Shown here: piece after piece, positions 36,777-44,976 of the stretch
Numbering within the stretch: position 1 is the stretch's first letter
Layout of the letters: each line of letters starts with the position of its first letter
Assembly (NCBI GenBank): GCA_049969715.1
Contig: JBMFOH010000009.1
Span: 1 to 64,000, forward strand
Origin: JBMFOH01 sp049969715 [NCBI: bacterium]
GTDB taxonomy: Bacteria; DUMJ01
Direction of reading: 5' to 3'
DNA: 64,000 nucleotides
Notes under the pieces: generated by a model
What the model was told of the DNA's origin: nothing
Databases searched by the model: none
Seen by the model: only the letters and a program-made list of their open reading frames with translations
Made by a program: the position numbers and the translations under genes

Positions 36777-36897
36777 CTATAATCCCTCCTTGTATATGTA
36801 ATTTTTAGGCTTCCTTGCCTAATCTTCCCCATCTCTACCACCCTTAAAATTTTTACTAATAATTTATCTTTTCTCTTTGTATCACCTCCAAAACTTA

Positions 36898-36924
36898 TAA
36901 TCGGATATAAGTTAGAAAACTTTA
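36898..36924 (-). promoter_or_regulatory. Sigma-28 (FliA/SigD) promoter of flagellin
   Basis: Reading the minus strand, TAAAGTTT (36924-36917), 11 nt, TCCGATTA (36905-36898) matches the sigma-28 consensus TAAAGTTT-N11-GCCGATAA at 14 of 16 bases with exact spacing. The leader to the flagellin ATG is about 115 nt. The -35 box overlaps the stop codon of the upstream TPR-glycosyltransferase gene. Confidence 0.85.
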
Positions 36925-38616
36925 ATTTACAATCCCTAATTCTTCTTTGAAGTATCTTTCTAGATTATCCAATGCCTTTATAAATCCTGGTGCTACTGAA
37001 AGAGCCTTCTCAAAATATTGTTTTCCTAATTCCCTTTCTCCTAATCCTATATAGGCTATCCCCATATTATTTAGGGCTACCGCATTCTTAGGATTTATAT
37101 CCAACACTTTTTTCCCATAGGTAATTGCCTCTTTATACATTTCTAACTGTAAGGCAGTTGCCTGGAGCATAGAGAGGGTGAGCTCTCCTCTTATCCCTAG
37201 ATGGGATATCTTGGCAGTACTCTTTTCTATATCTACCTCAAATACCTTTCTAAACATATCATAAGCTTCTTTGAATCTTTCTTTATTGTAGTATGCTACA
37301 CCTATATGATAGTAGGTATCAGGAAAATTTGGATCAATCATTATCGCCTTATTAAAATATTCTATAGCCTCTTCAAATTTTTCCTTCTGAACTAGCAGGT
37401 TCCCCATATCTATATATGCTGTCTGAAGAAAAAATAGAGAGGTATACTTTTTATTACTACTTTCTACTATCTCTATAGCCTTTCTATAGTATTCTTCTGC
37501 CTTATCTAGGTCATTTTCTCCTATATAGGTCTTTCCCAAGTATACCAGAATAGAATGATCTTCTGGGTTCTCTTCTAACGCGACCTCTAAGAGCTTTTTA
37601 TTCCTTTCTAACTTCTTATTGAGAGTTTCTATATCCGTATAACCTCTATGAAACACTGGAACTTCTAATCTTCCTATCTCTCCTCCAATATCATATATGG
37701 ATTGGTCTACAAATTCATGAATCCTTCTAGAAAACCTTATTCTAGGGTCATTCTTAAATATCCTTACCAAATAGTTGATTGTTGTATTCTTTATATTTGC
37801 CTGTCGATCATAAACATCACTAAAAATGGGAATAGCAAATCCTAATGCATCTGTTTCAGATAGTACCTCTTTGAGCCTTTTTATATCCTCTGCATTCATT
37901 TCATCATCTGCATCCATAGAGAGAATCCAGTCACAGGTAGCATGCTTTAATGCTTCATTCCTTGCAGAAGCAAAATCATCGTTCCATTCGTAATAATAGA
38001 CCTTTGCCCCAAAAGACTTAGCTATCTCAACTGTGTTATCTGTAGAACCTGTATCTACTATAATAATCTCGTCTACCACATCTTTTACAGAATTTAAAGC
38101 ATTAGGTAGATGTTCCTCTTCATTCTTTACAATCATACAGAGAGTTATAGTAGGAAGTTCTCTCTTCCTTCTTCCTACTAATTTTAAATTAGAGGAGGTC
38201 TTAGATTTTGATACGATAAGCCTTTGTTCGAGGATTTCTAAGTTCTTCTCTGGCTCTCTGTAGTTTGGATTTATCTTTAGTGCTTTTTTGAACGCCCATC
38301 TGGCCTCTGTATATTTCTGTAATTGAAAGTACGCTACTCCAAGATTATTAAAAGCTTCTGCATAGTCTGGCTTAAGTCTTGTTGCTATAAGGAGTTCCTT
38401 TATCGCTTCTTTATAGAATCCACGTCTTAGATAGACTACTGCTAGATTATTGTGAGAAATAGAATAATTGTTATCCTTCTCTATAGCGCTTTTGAATGCC
38501 TCCTCTGCCTCATTAAGTAGGTCTTTACTTAAATATAACATTCCTCTATTATTTATTTCTGTTACACTTTCTTTTTGTTCTGTTGGCCTCTTATTTTTGA
38601 CCACCTTTATAGGCAT
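36922..38616 (-). CDS. TPR-GT2-TPR glycosyltransferase, likely flagellin-modifying
   Basis: This 564-residue fusion begins with TPR repeats at residues about 20-130 (for example SISHNNLAVVYLRRGFYKEA). A family-2 glycosyltransferase domain covers about 155-330, with ITLCMIVKNEEEHLPNAL, VDTGSTDNTVEIA and the metal-binding SMDADDE. More TPR repeats run from about 340 to the end (NAVALNNMGIAYIGLGE). Soluble TPR-GT proteins of this kind O-glycosylate proteins. It lies directly upstream of flagellin on the same strand and has its own sigma-28-type promoter. Flagellin as the acceptor is therefore a strong inference but not proven. Confidence 0.88.
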   Translation of the reverse strand: MPIKVVKNKRPTEQKESVTEINNRGMLYLSKDLLNEAEEAFKSAIEKDNNYSISHNNLAVVYLRRGFYKEAIKELLIATRLKPDYAEAFNNLGVAYFQLQKYTEARWAFKKALKINPNYREPEKNLEILEQRLIVSKSKTSSNLKLVGRRKRELPTITLCMIVKNEEEHLPNALNSVKDVVDEIIIVDTGSTDNTVEIAKSFGAKVYYYEWNDDFASARNEALKHATCDWILSMDADDEMNAEDIKRLKEVLSETDALGFAIPIFSDVYDRQANIKNTTINYLVRIFKNDPRIRFSRRIHEFVDQSIYDIGGEIGRLEVPVFHRGYTDIETLNKKLERNKKLLEVALEENPEDHSILVYLGKTYIGENDLDKAEEYYRKAIEIVESSNKKYTSLFFLQTAYIDMGNLLVQKEKFEEAIEYFNKAIMIDPNFPDTYYHIGVAYYNKERFKEAYDMFRKVFEVDIEKSTAKISHLGIRGELTLSMLQATALQLEMYKEAITYGKKVLDINPKNAVALNNMGIAYIGLGERELGKQYFEKALSVAPGFIKALDNLERYFKEELGIVN

Positions 38617-38643
38617 TTCTAATCACCTTCCTCTAATAGAGAT

Positions 38644-38670
38644 AAATCGGAACCACTAGAAAAAACTTTA
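38644..38670 (-). promoter_or_regulatory. Sigma-28-type promoter of the TPR-glycosyltransferase gene
   Basis: The minus strand reads TAAAGTTT (38670-38663), 11 nt, TCCGATTT (38651-38644). The -35 box is identical to that of flagellin, the spacer length is the same, and the -10 differs by one base from the flagellin copy. It lies 27 nt before the ATG, followed by GAGGAAGGTG. Confidence 0.78.
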
Positions 38671-38679
38671 GGATGAATT

Positions 38680-38685
38680 TATAAT
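38680..38685 (+). promoter_or_regulatory. Putative -10 for the 950-aa fusion gene
   Basis: TATAAT lies 18 nt before the ATG at 38703, with no clear -35. The leader would be about 10-20 nt. It abuts the divergent sigma-28-type promoter, so the two genes share a compact 86-bp control region. Confidence 0.4.
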
Positions 38686-38702
38686 ATAGTTTATGTAGGA
38701 TA

Positions 38703-41555
38703 ATGGAGGAGAAAATGGAGGATAAATTAGCTGATTTTGCTTATATATTTAATCCCCAAATATCAAGAATAGAAAGTTTAGAAAAGATATTAAAGTTATT
38801 CTTCGATACGTTTCTAAATGTACAAGATGTATCACTATTATTAGCTGTTCCAAGAGAAACTGTAGAGAAATACTTAACAAAAGTTTCTAAGATTATAGAT
38901 AAATATGACATGTCTCAGATATCTATAAAAGAATATGAAAATAATGTAGATTTAAACTCTATAAAAAACAATGTCTCCTATGTAATTGATGAGAGACTAG
39001 AGGAAGAAAGTATAAAGCTTAATTTGAAAACCGCTTATCTTCCAAAGAAAGGAATTGTCTATGTACCATATGATAACTTTAAGAATCTAGACCTATATAA
39101 CGTAGAGTGGGAAAGATATAGAAGATTTAAGAGGATAGCGGAATTGATAAAAAAAGATTTCCCGGAGGGAAATAAGTTTACAATACTAGATGCAGGTGGT
39201 GATGATGGTCTCTTTGCTGCATTTCTACCAGGGCATAACATCTTTTTAATCGACGAAAGAACTACTGGTGGTAAGATAGAGACATTGGACCTTCCAGCAA
39301 AATTCTTTGATATAGTAACATGTTTAGATGTTATTGAGCATGTACCAGCCCGTCTTAGAAGGGAAAGTATAGAAATCTTAGCTCGATTAGCCCGTAAGAG
39401 GTTGTACATAACTTTCCCCCATAATAGAGAGGCACAAGAATTCGTTTATTCTTATACTAAAAATAGATGGCTAGAAGAACATCTTATAAATGGCATACCA
39501 AGTGAAGATGAAATAGAAGGATATTTAAATAGTATAGGATTAATAAAGTTTAACAAAGAATATTTTTGTTATACTGGAACTTGGATAAGTACGATGTTTA
39601 ACATACATAATTTACCCTCAAAAATATTTGAAATACTAAACTACGAAATTAATAAGATCGAAGAATTTGATCACCATCCACCCTTTTTAAGAGTTGCCTT
39701 TTCTATAGATACGTCTCAATTTAATGGTTCTAGAGAAAAACAGAATTCTCTTATCCAAGAAGATCTAGATTTTACTGGGGAAAGAATGGTACCAGGGAAA
39801 GCAGATAGTGCTACAGAGTTACAGCATATCAATAGATATAAATTTGCAAAGGAATTAGTAAAGGGGATGAGTGTTTTAGACGTAGCTTGTGGAGAAGGGT
39901 ATGGCTCTAATATGCTTGCAGAAACAGCAAAAGAGGTGATTGGGGTAGATATCAGCAAAGAGACTATAGAACAGGCTCGTAGAAAATATGTAAAAAAGAA
40001 CCTGTGTTTTAAGGTGATGAATGCGGAAGAGTTATCTTTTGAAGATAGCTATTTTGATATAGTTGTATCGTTTGAGACTATAGAACACTTGGAAAGACCA
40101 TACAAATTTTTAAAAGAAATAAAAAGGGTATTAAAAGACGGGGGTCTTTTTATAGTTTCTACCCCAAATAGGGATCTAGCCTCATTAGGAAGCCCTATCC
40201 CCTTAAATAAGTTTCATAAGGAGGAATGGACTCTAGAGCAGTTCAAAAAGTTAATCGATTACTATTTCCCAAATAGTAGACTAATAGGTCAATATGCCTC
40301 TTACCCCTGGGAAGTTCATGAAGGTGTTAAGCCTGATGACCTATTCTTTATAGCAGTTGCCAAGAAAGAAGGGTCTAATGAGAGAGTCATTAAGACCTCC
40401 CTTACCTCTATCATCATCCTTACCCTAAATAATCTTGAATATACTAAAAAGTGTATAGAGAGTATAAGAAAATATACACCAGAGCCATATGAGTTGATAG
40501 TTGTAGATAATGGTTCTAAAGATGGGACAGTTGAATATCTAGAGAATCAACCGGATATAAAGCTAGTAAAGAACCCTACTAATGTGGGATTTGCTATGGG
40601 GAATAATATGGGGATGAAGTTAGCCAAAGGAGATTATGTAGTTATTTTAAATAATGATACGATTGTTACTCAGGGTTGGCTTACAAGATTCATAGCTTGT
40701 GCAGAGTCAGATCCATCTGTTGGGATAGTTGGTCCTCGTTCAAACTATGTAGCTGGAGCTCAATTGATAAAAAACGTCTCATATGGAAACGATATAGATG
40801 CTATGCAAGAATTTGCTAGAAAATGGAGTCTAGAAAACTCTGGTAAATATGATGAAACCGTTAGAGTTATAGGTTTTTGTATGTTAGTAAAAAGAGAGGT
40901 TATAGAAAAGATAGGCGGATTTGACCCTTTATATGAGAGTGGGAACTTTGAGGATGATGATTTCTGTATAAGGGCTATAAGGGCTGGCTTTAAGATAAAG
41001 ATAGCTCACGATGTATTTATACATCACTATGGGAGTAAGACATTTACTAGTGAAAAGATAAATTATACAGAATCTATGCTTAAAAACTGGGAGAGATTTA
41101 AGAGAAAGTGGGGGATCCCTTCCAGTTGGACTTTAGAAAAGGGAATTCCAATATTAGATCTTGTAAGAGGTGGATTCGACAAAAACAAGTTTTACGTGCC
41201 TATAGATATTACTCCAATAAAAATAGAAGGTATGAGGGCTAAAAACTTTCTAGCAAGACTCAATCTAGCTACAGTTAAGTGGTTCTTAGATACCTATAAA
41301 CTTGAAGATGATGTAGCACTAATACTTTACGAAGAGAATTCGGACTCTGCTTATAACAAACTCCTAGAAGTAATAGAAAAGCTTGGCTATAATTCCGAGA
41401 ATGTTCCAGATATAATTATATACTCTAATAAACTTTCAAAATTTGAAGAACCAAGACTTATAGCCAGTGTGGATGGAATAATAAATACTTCTCAGATTAA
41501 TGAAGAATGGGTTGAATGGGCAAGAAAACTCGATAAAGAGATAATAGATGTGTAA
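38703..41555 (+). CDS. Large fusion: two SAM methyltransferase domains plus GT2 glycosyltransferase
   Basis: This 950-residue protein has an N-terminal region of unknown type (1-150). Next is a Rossmann methyltransferase-like domain (about 155-250: ILDAGGDDGLFAAFLPG, then DIVTCLDVIEHV), whose G-x-G motif is altered to GGDDG. A second, canonical methyltransferase domain follows (about 390-510: VLDVACGEGYGSNMLAE, FETIEHLERPYKFL), then a family-2 glycosyltransferase (about 560-800: SIIILTLNNLEYTKKCIESI, VDNGSKDGTVEYL, ILNNDT, NFEDDDFCIRA) and an unknown C-terminus. The ATG could also be 38715, which has GGAGGA ahead. It is divergent from the TPR-GT gene and probably builds a methylated glycan. 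Confidence 0.85.
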   Translation: MEEKMEDKLADFAYIFNPQISRIESLEKILKLFFDTFLNVQDVSLLLAVPRETVEKYLTKVSKIIDKYDMSQISIKEYENNVDLNSIKNNVSYVIDERLEEESIKLNLKTAYLPKKGIVYVPYDNFKNLDLYNVEWERYRRFKRIAELIKKDFPEGNKFTILDAGGDDGLFAAFLPGHNIFLIDERTTGGKIETLDLPAKFFDIVTCLDVIEHVPARLRRESIEILARLARKRLYITFPHNREAQEFVYSYTKNRWLEEHLINGIPSEDEIEGYLNSIGLIKFNKEYFCYTGTWISTMFNIHNLPSKIFEILNYEINKIEEFDHHPPFLRVAFSIDTSQFNGSREKQNSLIQEDLDFTGERMVPGKADSATELQHINRYKFAKELVKGMSVLDVACGEGYGSNMLAETAKEVIGVDISKETIEQARRKYVKKNLCFKVMNAEELSFEDSYFDIVVSFETIEHLERPYKFLKEIKRVLKDGGLFIVSTPNRDLASLGSPIPLNKFHKEEWTLEQFKKLIDYYFPNSRLIGQYASYPWEVHEGVKPDDLFFIAVAKKEGSNERVIKTSLTSIIILTLNNLEYTKKCIESIRKYTPEPYELIVVDNGSKDGTVEYLENQPDIKLVKNPTNVGFAMGNNMGMKLAKGDYVVILNNDTIVTQGWLTRFIACAESDPSVGIVGPRSNYVAGAQLIKNVSYGNDIDAMQEFARKWSLENSGKYDETVRVIGFCMLVKREVIEKIGGFDPLYESGNFEDDDFCIRAIRAGFKIKIAHDVFIHHYGSKTFTSEKINYTESMLKNWERFKRKWGIPSSWTLEKGIPILDLVRGGFDKNKFYVPIDITPIKIEGMRAKNFLARLNLATVKWFLDTYKLEDDVALILYEENSDSAYNKLLEVIEKLGYNSENVPDIIIYSNKLSKFEEPRLIASVDGIINTSQINEEWVEWARKLDKEIIDV

Positions 41556-41560
41556 TCTTA

Positions 41561-42556
41561 TTACTTTAGGTACCACTCTATCGTATATCTTAGCGCTTCC
41601 CTAAAGTGCCATGTTGGTTTCCATTGAAGTTTTTCTCTTATCTTGTCACTATTTAAGGCGTATCTTCTATCATGACCAGGTCTATCTTTTACAAAGGTTA
41701 TAAGCCTTTTGTAGTCGTCAGATGGTTTATTTGTGACCTCTCCCAAAAGTTCACAGATTAAGTTGACTAGGTCTATATTTTTCCACTCATTACCTCCTCC
41801 TATGTTGTAAATCTCACCTATCTCCCCTCTATGTAAGACTAGATCAATGCCTCTACAGTTATCTTCAACATATAGCCAGTCTCTAACATTCTGTCCATCC
41901 CCATAAACTGGAAGAGGCTTACCTTGAATCGCATTTTTAATAGTTAGCGGAATCAACTTTTCAGGATATTGTCTAGGTCCAAAGTTATTAGAGGAACGAG
42001 TCATAATAACTGGCATACCATAGGTGACATAGTATGACCTGCACAAAAGGTCTGCACCAGCCTTTGAGGCAGAATAAGGGCTGTTAGGTTTAAGTGTAGA
42101 CTCTTCTGTAAATTTATCTTTACTCTCCAATGGTAAAGCACCATAGACTTCATCTGTACTAATCTGGAGAAATCTGCAATATTCTACCATACTATTCTTT
42201 GTCCAAAAGTCTTTAGCGACATCTAATAATACTTGAGTCCCATACACATTCGTTTTTACAAATATTTCTGGTCCCTCGATACTTCTATCTACATGGGATT
42301 CTGCGGCAAAATTCACTACATAGTTGGGTCTAAATGTCTCGAATACATATTCAACTAATTCTCTATTAGATATATCGCCTTTTACAAAATAATAATTAGG
42401 TTTTGTACTCACCTCTTTGAGATTCCTTAGATTACCAGCATAGGTTAATTTGTCAAGATTAACCACTGTATAATCAGGATGTTCTTTAAAGAGATAATGT
42501 ATATAATTTGAACCAATAAAACCTGCTCCACCTGTAACGAGTATTACTCTACTCAT
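41561..42556 (-). CDS. rfbB: dTDP-glucose 4,6-dehydratase
   Basis: This short-chain dehydrogenase converts dTDP-glucose to dTDP-4-keto-6-deoxyglucose. The 331 residues include the NAD loop VTGGAGFIGSNYIHYL, the substrate-side ISTDEVYGALP, the catalytic YSASKAGADLL and MTRSSNNFGPRQYPEKLIP. It is the last gene of the rfbA-rfbC-rfbB set (4-nt overlap with rfbC) and ends 5 nt from the convergent 950-residue fusion gene. This is the second step of dTDP-deoxysugar synthesis. Confidence 0.95.
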   Translation of the reverse strand: MSRVILVTGGAGFIGSNYIHYLFKEHPDYTVVNLDKLTYAGNLRNLKEVSTKPNYYFVKGDISNRELVEYVFETFRPNYVVNFAAESHVDRSIEGPEIFVKTNVYGTQVLLDVAKDFWTKNSMVEYCRFLQISTDEVYGALPLESKDKFTEESTLKPNSPYSASKAGADLLCRSYYVTYGMPVIMTRSSNNFGPRQYPEKLIPLTIKNAIQGKPLPVYGDGQNVRDWLYVEDNCRGIDLVLHRGEIGEIYNIGGGNEWKNIDLVNLICELLGEVTNKPSDDYKRLITFVKDRPGHDRRYALNSDKIREKLQWKPTWHFREALRYTIEWYLK

Positions 42557-43137
42557 AATCCCCTCTCATAATTTTCTTTAAATAAAGTATCCTTTATCTC
42601 TTTAAAAGGCGGCAACTTACTATCTTTCTCTGAAACAATAATATTTTCTACTTTATCGAGGTGCCAGGTAATATTGAGCTCTGGGTCATTCCATATAATT
42701 CCAAAGTCATCTTCTGGATGATAAAATTCAGTACATTTATAAAAGAAGTGAGTATTCTCTTCTAGAGAAATGAACCCATGGGCAAATCCTGGAGGGATAT
42801 AAAACTGTACGCCATCCCCTTCTATAAGTTCAATTCCGAACCACTTACCAAAGGTAGGTGAATCTACTCTCAAGTCAACAGCAACATCGAAAACCTTTCC
42901 AGAGATTACCCTTACTAATTTCCCTTGAGGATACTTTAATTGAAAGTGTAACCCACGTATCACTCCTTTTTTAGAGAAAGAATGATTATCCTGGACAAAA
43001 TTCAAGTCAAATCCTATCTCTTTCAATTCTCTTTGGTTATAACTTTCTATAAAAAAACCTCTAGTATCTTTAAATACTTTGGTTTCTATTAATAGAAGTC
43101 CTTTAATTGGAGTTTCAATAATTCTAAACTTACCCAT
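42553..43137 (-). CDS. rfbC: dTDP-4-dehydrorhamnose 3,5-epimerase
   Basis: This 194-residue cupin epimerises C3 and C5 of dTDP-4-keto-6-deoxyglucose. Motifs: FKDTRGFFIESYNQ, QDNHSFSKKGVIRGLHFQ (catalytic His) and YIPPGFAHGFISLEE. It overlaps rfbA by 8 nt and rfbB by 4 nt. Its presence points toward dTDP-L-rhamnose or a related L-sugar, but the final reductase RfbD is not in the window. Confidence 0.94.
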   Translation of the reverse strand: MGKFRIIETPIKGLLLIETKVFKDTRGFFIESYNQRELKEIGFDLNFVQDNHSFSKKGVIRGLHFQLKYPQGKLVRVISGKVFDVAVDLRVDSPTFGKWFGIELIEGDGVQFYIPPGFAHGFISLEENTHFFYKCTEFYHPEDDFGIIWNDPELNITWHLDKVENIIVSEKDSKLPPFKEIKDTLFKENYERGL

Positions 43138-43861
43138 TTTCGAAATCCAGGATCAAGTCCTTACAGAGTTCATTTGCCCTAAATAAGGATTCCGGTGTTC
43201 CTGCATCTGTCCACCAACCTTTAAGTGTATCATAAGTCAAAGAACCCTTTCTTAGATAAGTATTATTTACATCTGTGATCTCTAGTTCACCTCTTTCCGA
43301 GGGTTTCAATTTTTTAATAATATCAAATACCTCTGAGTCATACATATATATTCCTGTTACTGCAAAATTACTTTTTGGCTCTTTAGGTTTTTCTTCTATC
43401 GCGATAACTTTACCATCTCTAATTTCTGGAACCCCAAATCTTTGAGGGTCTGGGACTTCTTTTAAAAGAATCTTAGCACCTTCAATTTGTTTTTTAAAAC
43501 TTTTTACATACGGAGTTATATCATCCTCAAAGACATTGTCTCCTAAGATTACCACACATCTACCGCCATTTATAAAATGTTCAGCTAGACCTAGAGCTTG
43601 TGCTATACCTCCTGCCTCATCCTGTACTTTATATGTAAATTCTACTCCAAAGTCTCTTCCACTTCCTAGAAGTTCTATAACATCGCCCATATGTTCACGT
43701 CCAGTTACTATAAGGATATCTTCTATACCAGCCTGCTTAAGTCTATATATAGGATAAAAGATCATAGGATATTTGCCTACAGGTAAAAGATGTTTATTTG
43801 TAACTTTTGTAAGAGGCCTTAGTCTTGAGCCTGTTCCACCTGCCAAGATTATCCCTTTCAT
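43130..43861 (-). CDS. rfbA: Glucose-1-phosphate thymidylyltransferase
   Basis: This enzyme makes dTDP-glucose from dTTP and glucose-1-phosphate. The nucleotide-binding loop ILAGGTGSRLRPLTKVTNK is intact, with GREHMGDVIELLGSG, VILGDNVFEDD and the C-terminal GELEITDVNNTYL. At 243 residues it is the short type of the family, lacking the C-terminal extension of enterobacterial RmlA. It starts 10 nt after the preceding endonuclease-like gene, and overlaps rfbC. Confidence 0.93.
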   Translation of the reverse strand: MKGIILAGGTGSRLRPLTKVTNKHLLPVGKYPMIFYPIYRLKQAGIEDILIVTGREHMGDVIELLGSGRDFGVEFTYKVQDEAGGIAQALGLAEHFINGGRCVVILGDNVFEDDITPYVKSFKKQIEGAKILLKEVPDPQRFGVPEIRDGKVIAIEEKPKEPKSNFAVTGIYMYDSEVFDIIKKLKPSERGELEITDVNNTYLRKGSLTYDTLKGWWTDAGTPESLFRANELCKDLILDFENG

Positions 43862-43871
43862 TTTAGTCCCC

Positions 43872-44414
43872 TTAAAATATCGGTTGGAACTCGTAAGAAT
43901 AGTAGAACCTTATATTTTTACTCTTAGCATATTCTTCCGTTTCTAGATCGGTCATATAGGTAACTAGAATAGGGAAGATGTCTTCTTTAAGAGTCTCTCT
44001 TATATCTTTAAGTCTATCTATAAAATCTACTATATGCCTAATAGAAAGGTTAGCCTTGGCTTCTCCTATTATGTATATCTCTTTACCATCTTTCTCTGCC
44101 TTTCCTATTATGTTTATCTCCATAACTTTCCCTTTATAAGTTCTTATCATCTTCCTTACTAACCTTTCTTTTACCTTTATGCCAAACTCTTCTTCTAAGA
44201 GTTTAGGAAGAGAAATGTAAGCTCTATCTTCTAATTGAAAACCAAAAGCATGAGCAAGGCCACCAAGCTGTCTCTTTATATCTACCATCTCTCTCTGCAT
44301 CTCCTCTACTACCAGTATAAGCCTTTCTAGTCTTGTCTCTGTTTTTGCCTGTGCCTGGATCAATTCTTTTATAGTTTCTTTTAAGTTACTCACTTCTCTA
44401 TCTATAGGAAGCAA
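43872..44414 (-). CDS. DUF3782-type protein: coiled coil plus PD-(D/E)xK-like domain (5' frameshifted)
   Basis: The N-terminal half is a coiled coil (about residues 5-50). The C-terminal half holds the nuclease-like pattern VMEINIIGKAEKDG then IYIIGEAKANLS, matching the E-x-K core of PD-(D/E)xK folds. These proteins are common in thermophile and archaeal genomes; their function is unknown. The open frame begins only at a TTG (44414), but the same protein continues upstream in another frame to an ATG at 44484 with a strong ribosome site. One extra base near 44448 appears to break the gene. It may be a pseudogene, a sequencing error or a slippage site. Confidence 0.7.
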   Translation of the reverse strand: MLPIDREVSNLKETIKELIQAQAKTETRLERLILVVEEMQREMVDIKRQLGGLAHAFGFQLEDRAYISLPKLLEEEFGIKVKERLVRKMIRTYKGKVMEINIIGKAEKDGKEIYIIGEAKANLSIRHIVDFIDRLKDIRETLKEDIFPILVTYMTDLETEEYAKSKNIRFYYSYEFQPIF

Positions 44415-44484
44415 TATCTCCAGTTCCTGCTTTAAAACCTCTCTAAGCTATCCTATATATTTCTTCTCTTTCTATAGCCTCCAT
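44415..44484 (-). other. Detached 5' end of the DUF3782-type gene (frameshift)
   Basis: ATG at 44484 is preceded by AGGAGG and reads MEAIEREEIYRI before running into TAG. Skipping one base after the ATA codon gives LREVLKQELEILLPIDREV, joining the main frame. The intact length would be about 204 residues. Confidence 0.55.
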
Positions 44485-44514
44485 CTTCCTTGCCTCCTGT
44501 GTTATTCAATTCCT

Positions 44515-44523
44515 ATTATATCA
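44515..44523 (-). promoter_or_regulatory. Promoter of the DUF3782-rfbACB operon
   Basis: An extended -10 TGA-TATAAT (hexamer 44515-44520 on the minus strand) lies about 31 nt upstream of the ATG at 44484, followed by an AGGAGG site. The -35 is weak. Confidence 0.45.
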
Positions 44524-44645
44524 TACTATAACTATTCCAAAATTGATAGGCAAATTAATGAATCTCATCCTTTTAGGTGTTGCCCTTTTGAATATCTTGT
44601 GATAATATCTAATCTAGAGATTCAAACGAGAGGAGGTTTCTAGAT

Positions 44646-44852
44646 TTGGATAATATTAACAGTGTTGATACTATTCAGATTGCTGTAGCATTTTATGCCT
44701 TTAAGAAAGCTCAAAAAATAGAAGAAGATACTAGTAAGATATTAATACAGAAGACACTACAAAAAACAGATGGGAGTAACAAGAATATTGATAAGGAGCC
44801 AGAAAAAGACCTATTTTCCTGGCTTGGACAGAATATAGATATTGTGATATAA
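44646..44852 (+). CDS. YjfB-like putative motility peptide
   Basis: This 68-residue protein begins with TTG at 44646, about 9 nt after AGAGGAGGT. An N-terminal helix (IQIAVAFYAFKKAQ) and the ending LGQNIDIVI match the small PF14070-type 'putative motility protein' group, whose C-terminus is usually LG.NID. Members occur near flagellar or glycosylation genes in Firmicutes, with function undefined. Here it is 8 kb from flagellin and beside the dTDP-sugar operon. The extended -10 TGT-GATAAT (GATAAT at about 44601) precedes it. I found no sigma-28 site. Confidence 0.6.
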   Translation: MDNINSVDTIQIAVAFYAFKKAQKIEEDTSKILIQKTLQKTDGSNKNIDKEPEKDLFSWLGQNIDIVI

Positions 44853-44883
44853 TTTTACTGTAATCAGAGAGAATTCTAGAGAT

Positions 44884-44976
44884 ATGATCAATTTTATCTT
44901 ACAAAGAGTGGAAAATTACTGTGAGGAGGGTTTGATCCTCTGTATAATCTTTGGTCCTTATGTAAGAGGTAAATGA
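44884..44976 (+). pseudogene. Nucleotidyltransferase N-terminal remnant upstream of hflX
   Basis: A 30-codon frame starts at ATG 44884 and ends in an ATGA overlap with hflX. Its end, LILCIIFGPYVRGK, copies the opening strand and loop of MNT/polymerase-beta-type nucleotidyltransferases (usual ..iiLFGSyARGk), where the catalytic GS has become GP. The rest of the domain is missing. It is probably a deletion scar that now couples translation into hflX. Confidence 0.45.

Noticed and set aside
36690-36832. Possible 28-codon leader peptide in the flagellin mRNA leader, overlapping the flagellin start
   Set aside because: Only a moderate ribosome site, no recognisable peptide, and it overlaps the flagellin gene out of frame. 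No support beyond an open frame.
44560-44645. Sigma-28 promoter ahead of the YjfB-like gene
   Set aside because: No TAAA-N15-CCGATA-type match; only an extended -10 is present.
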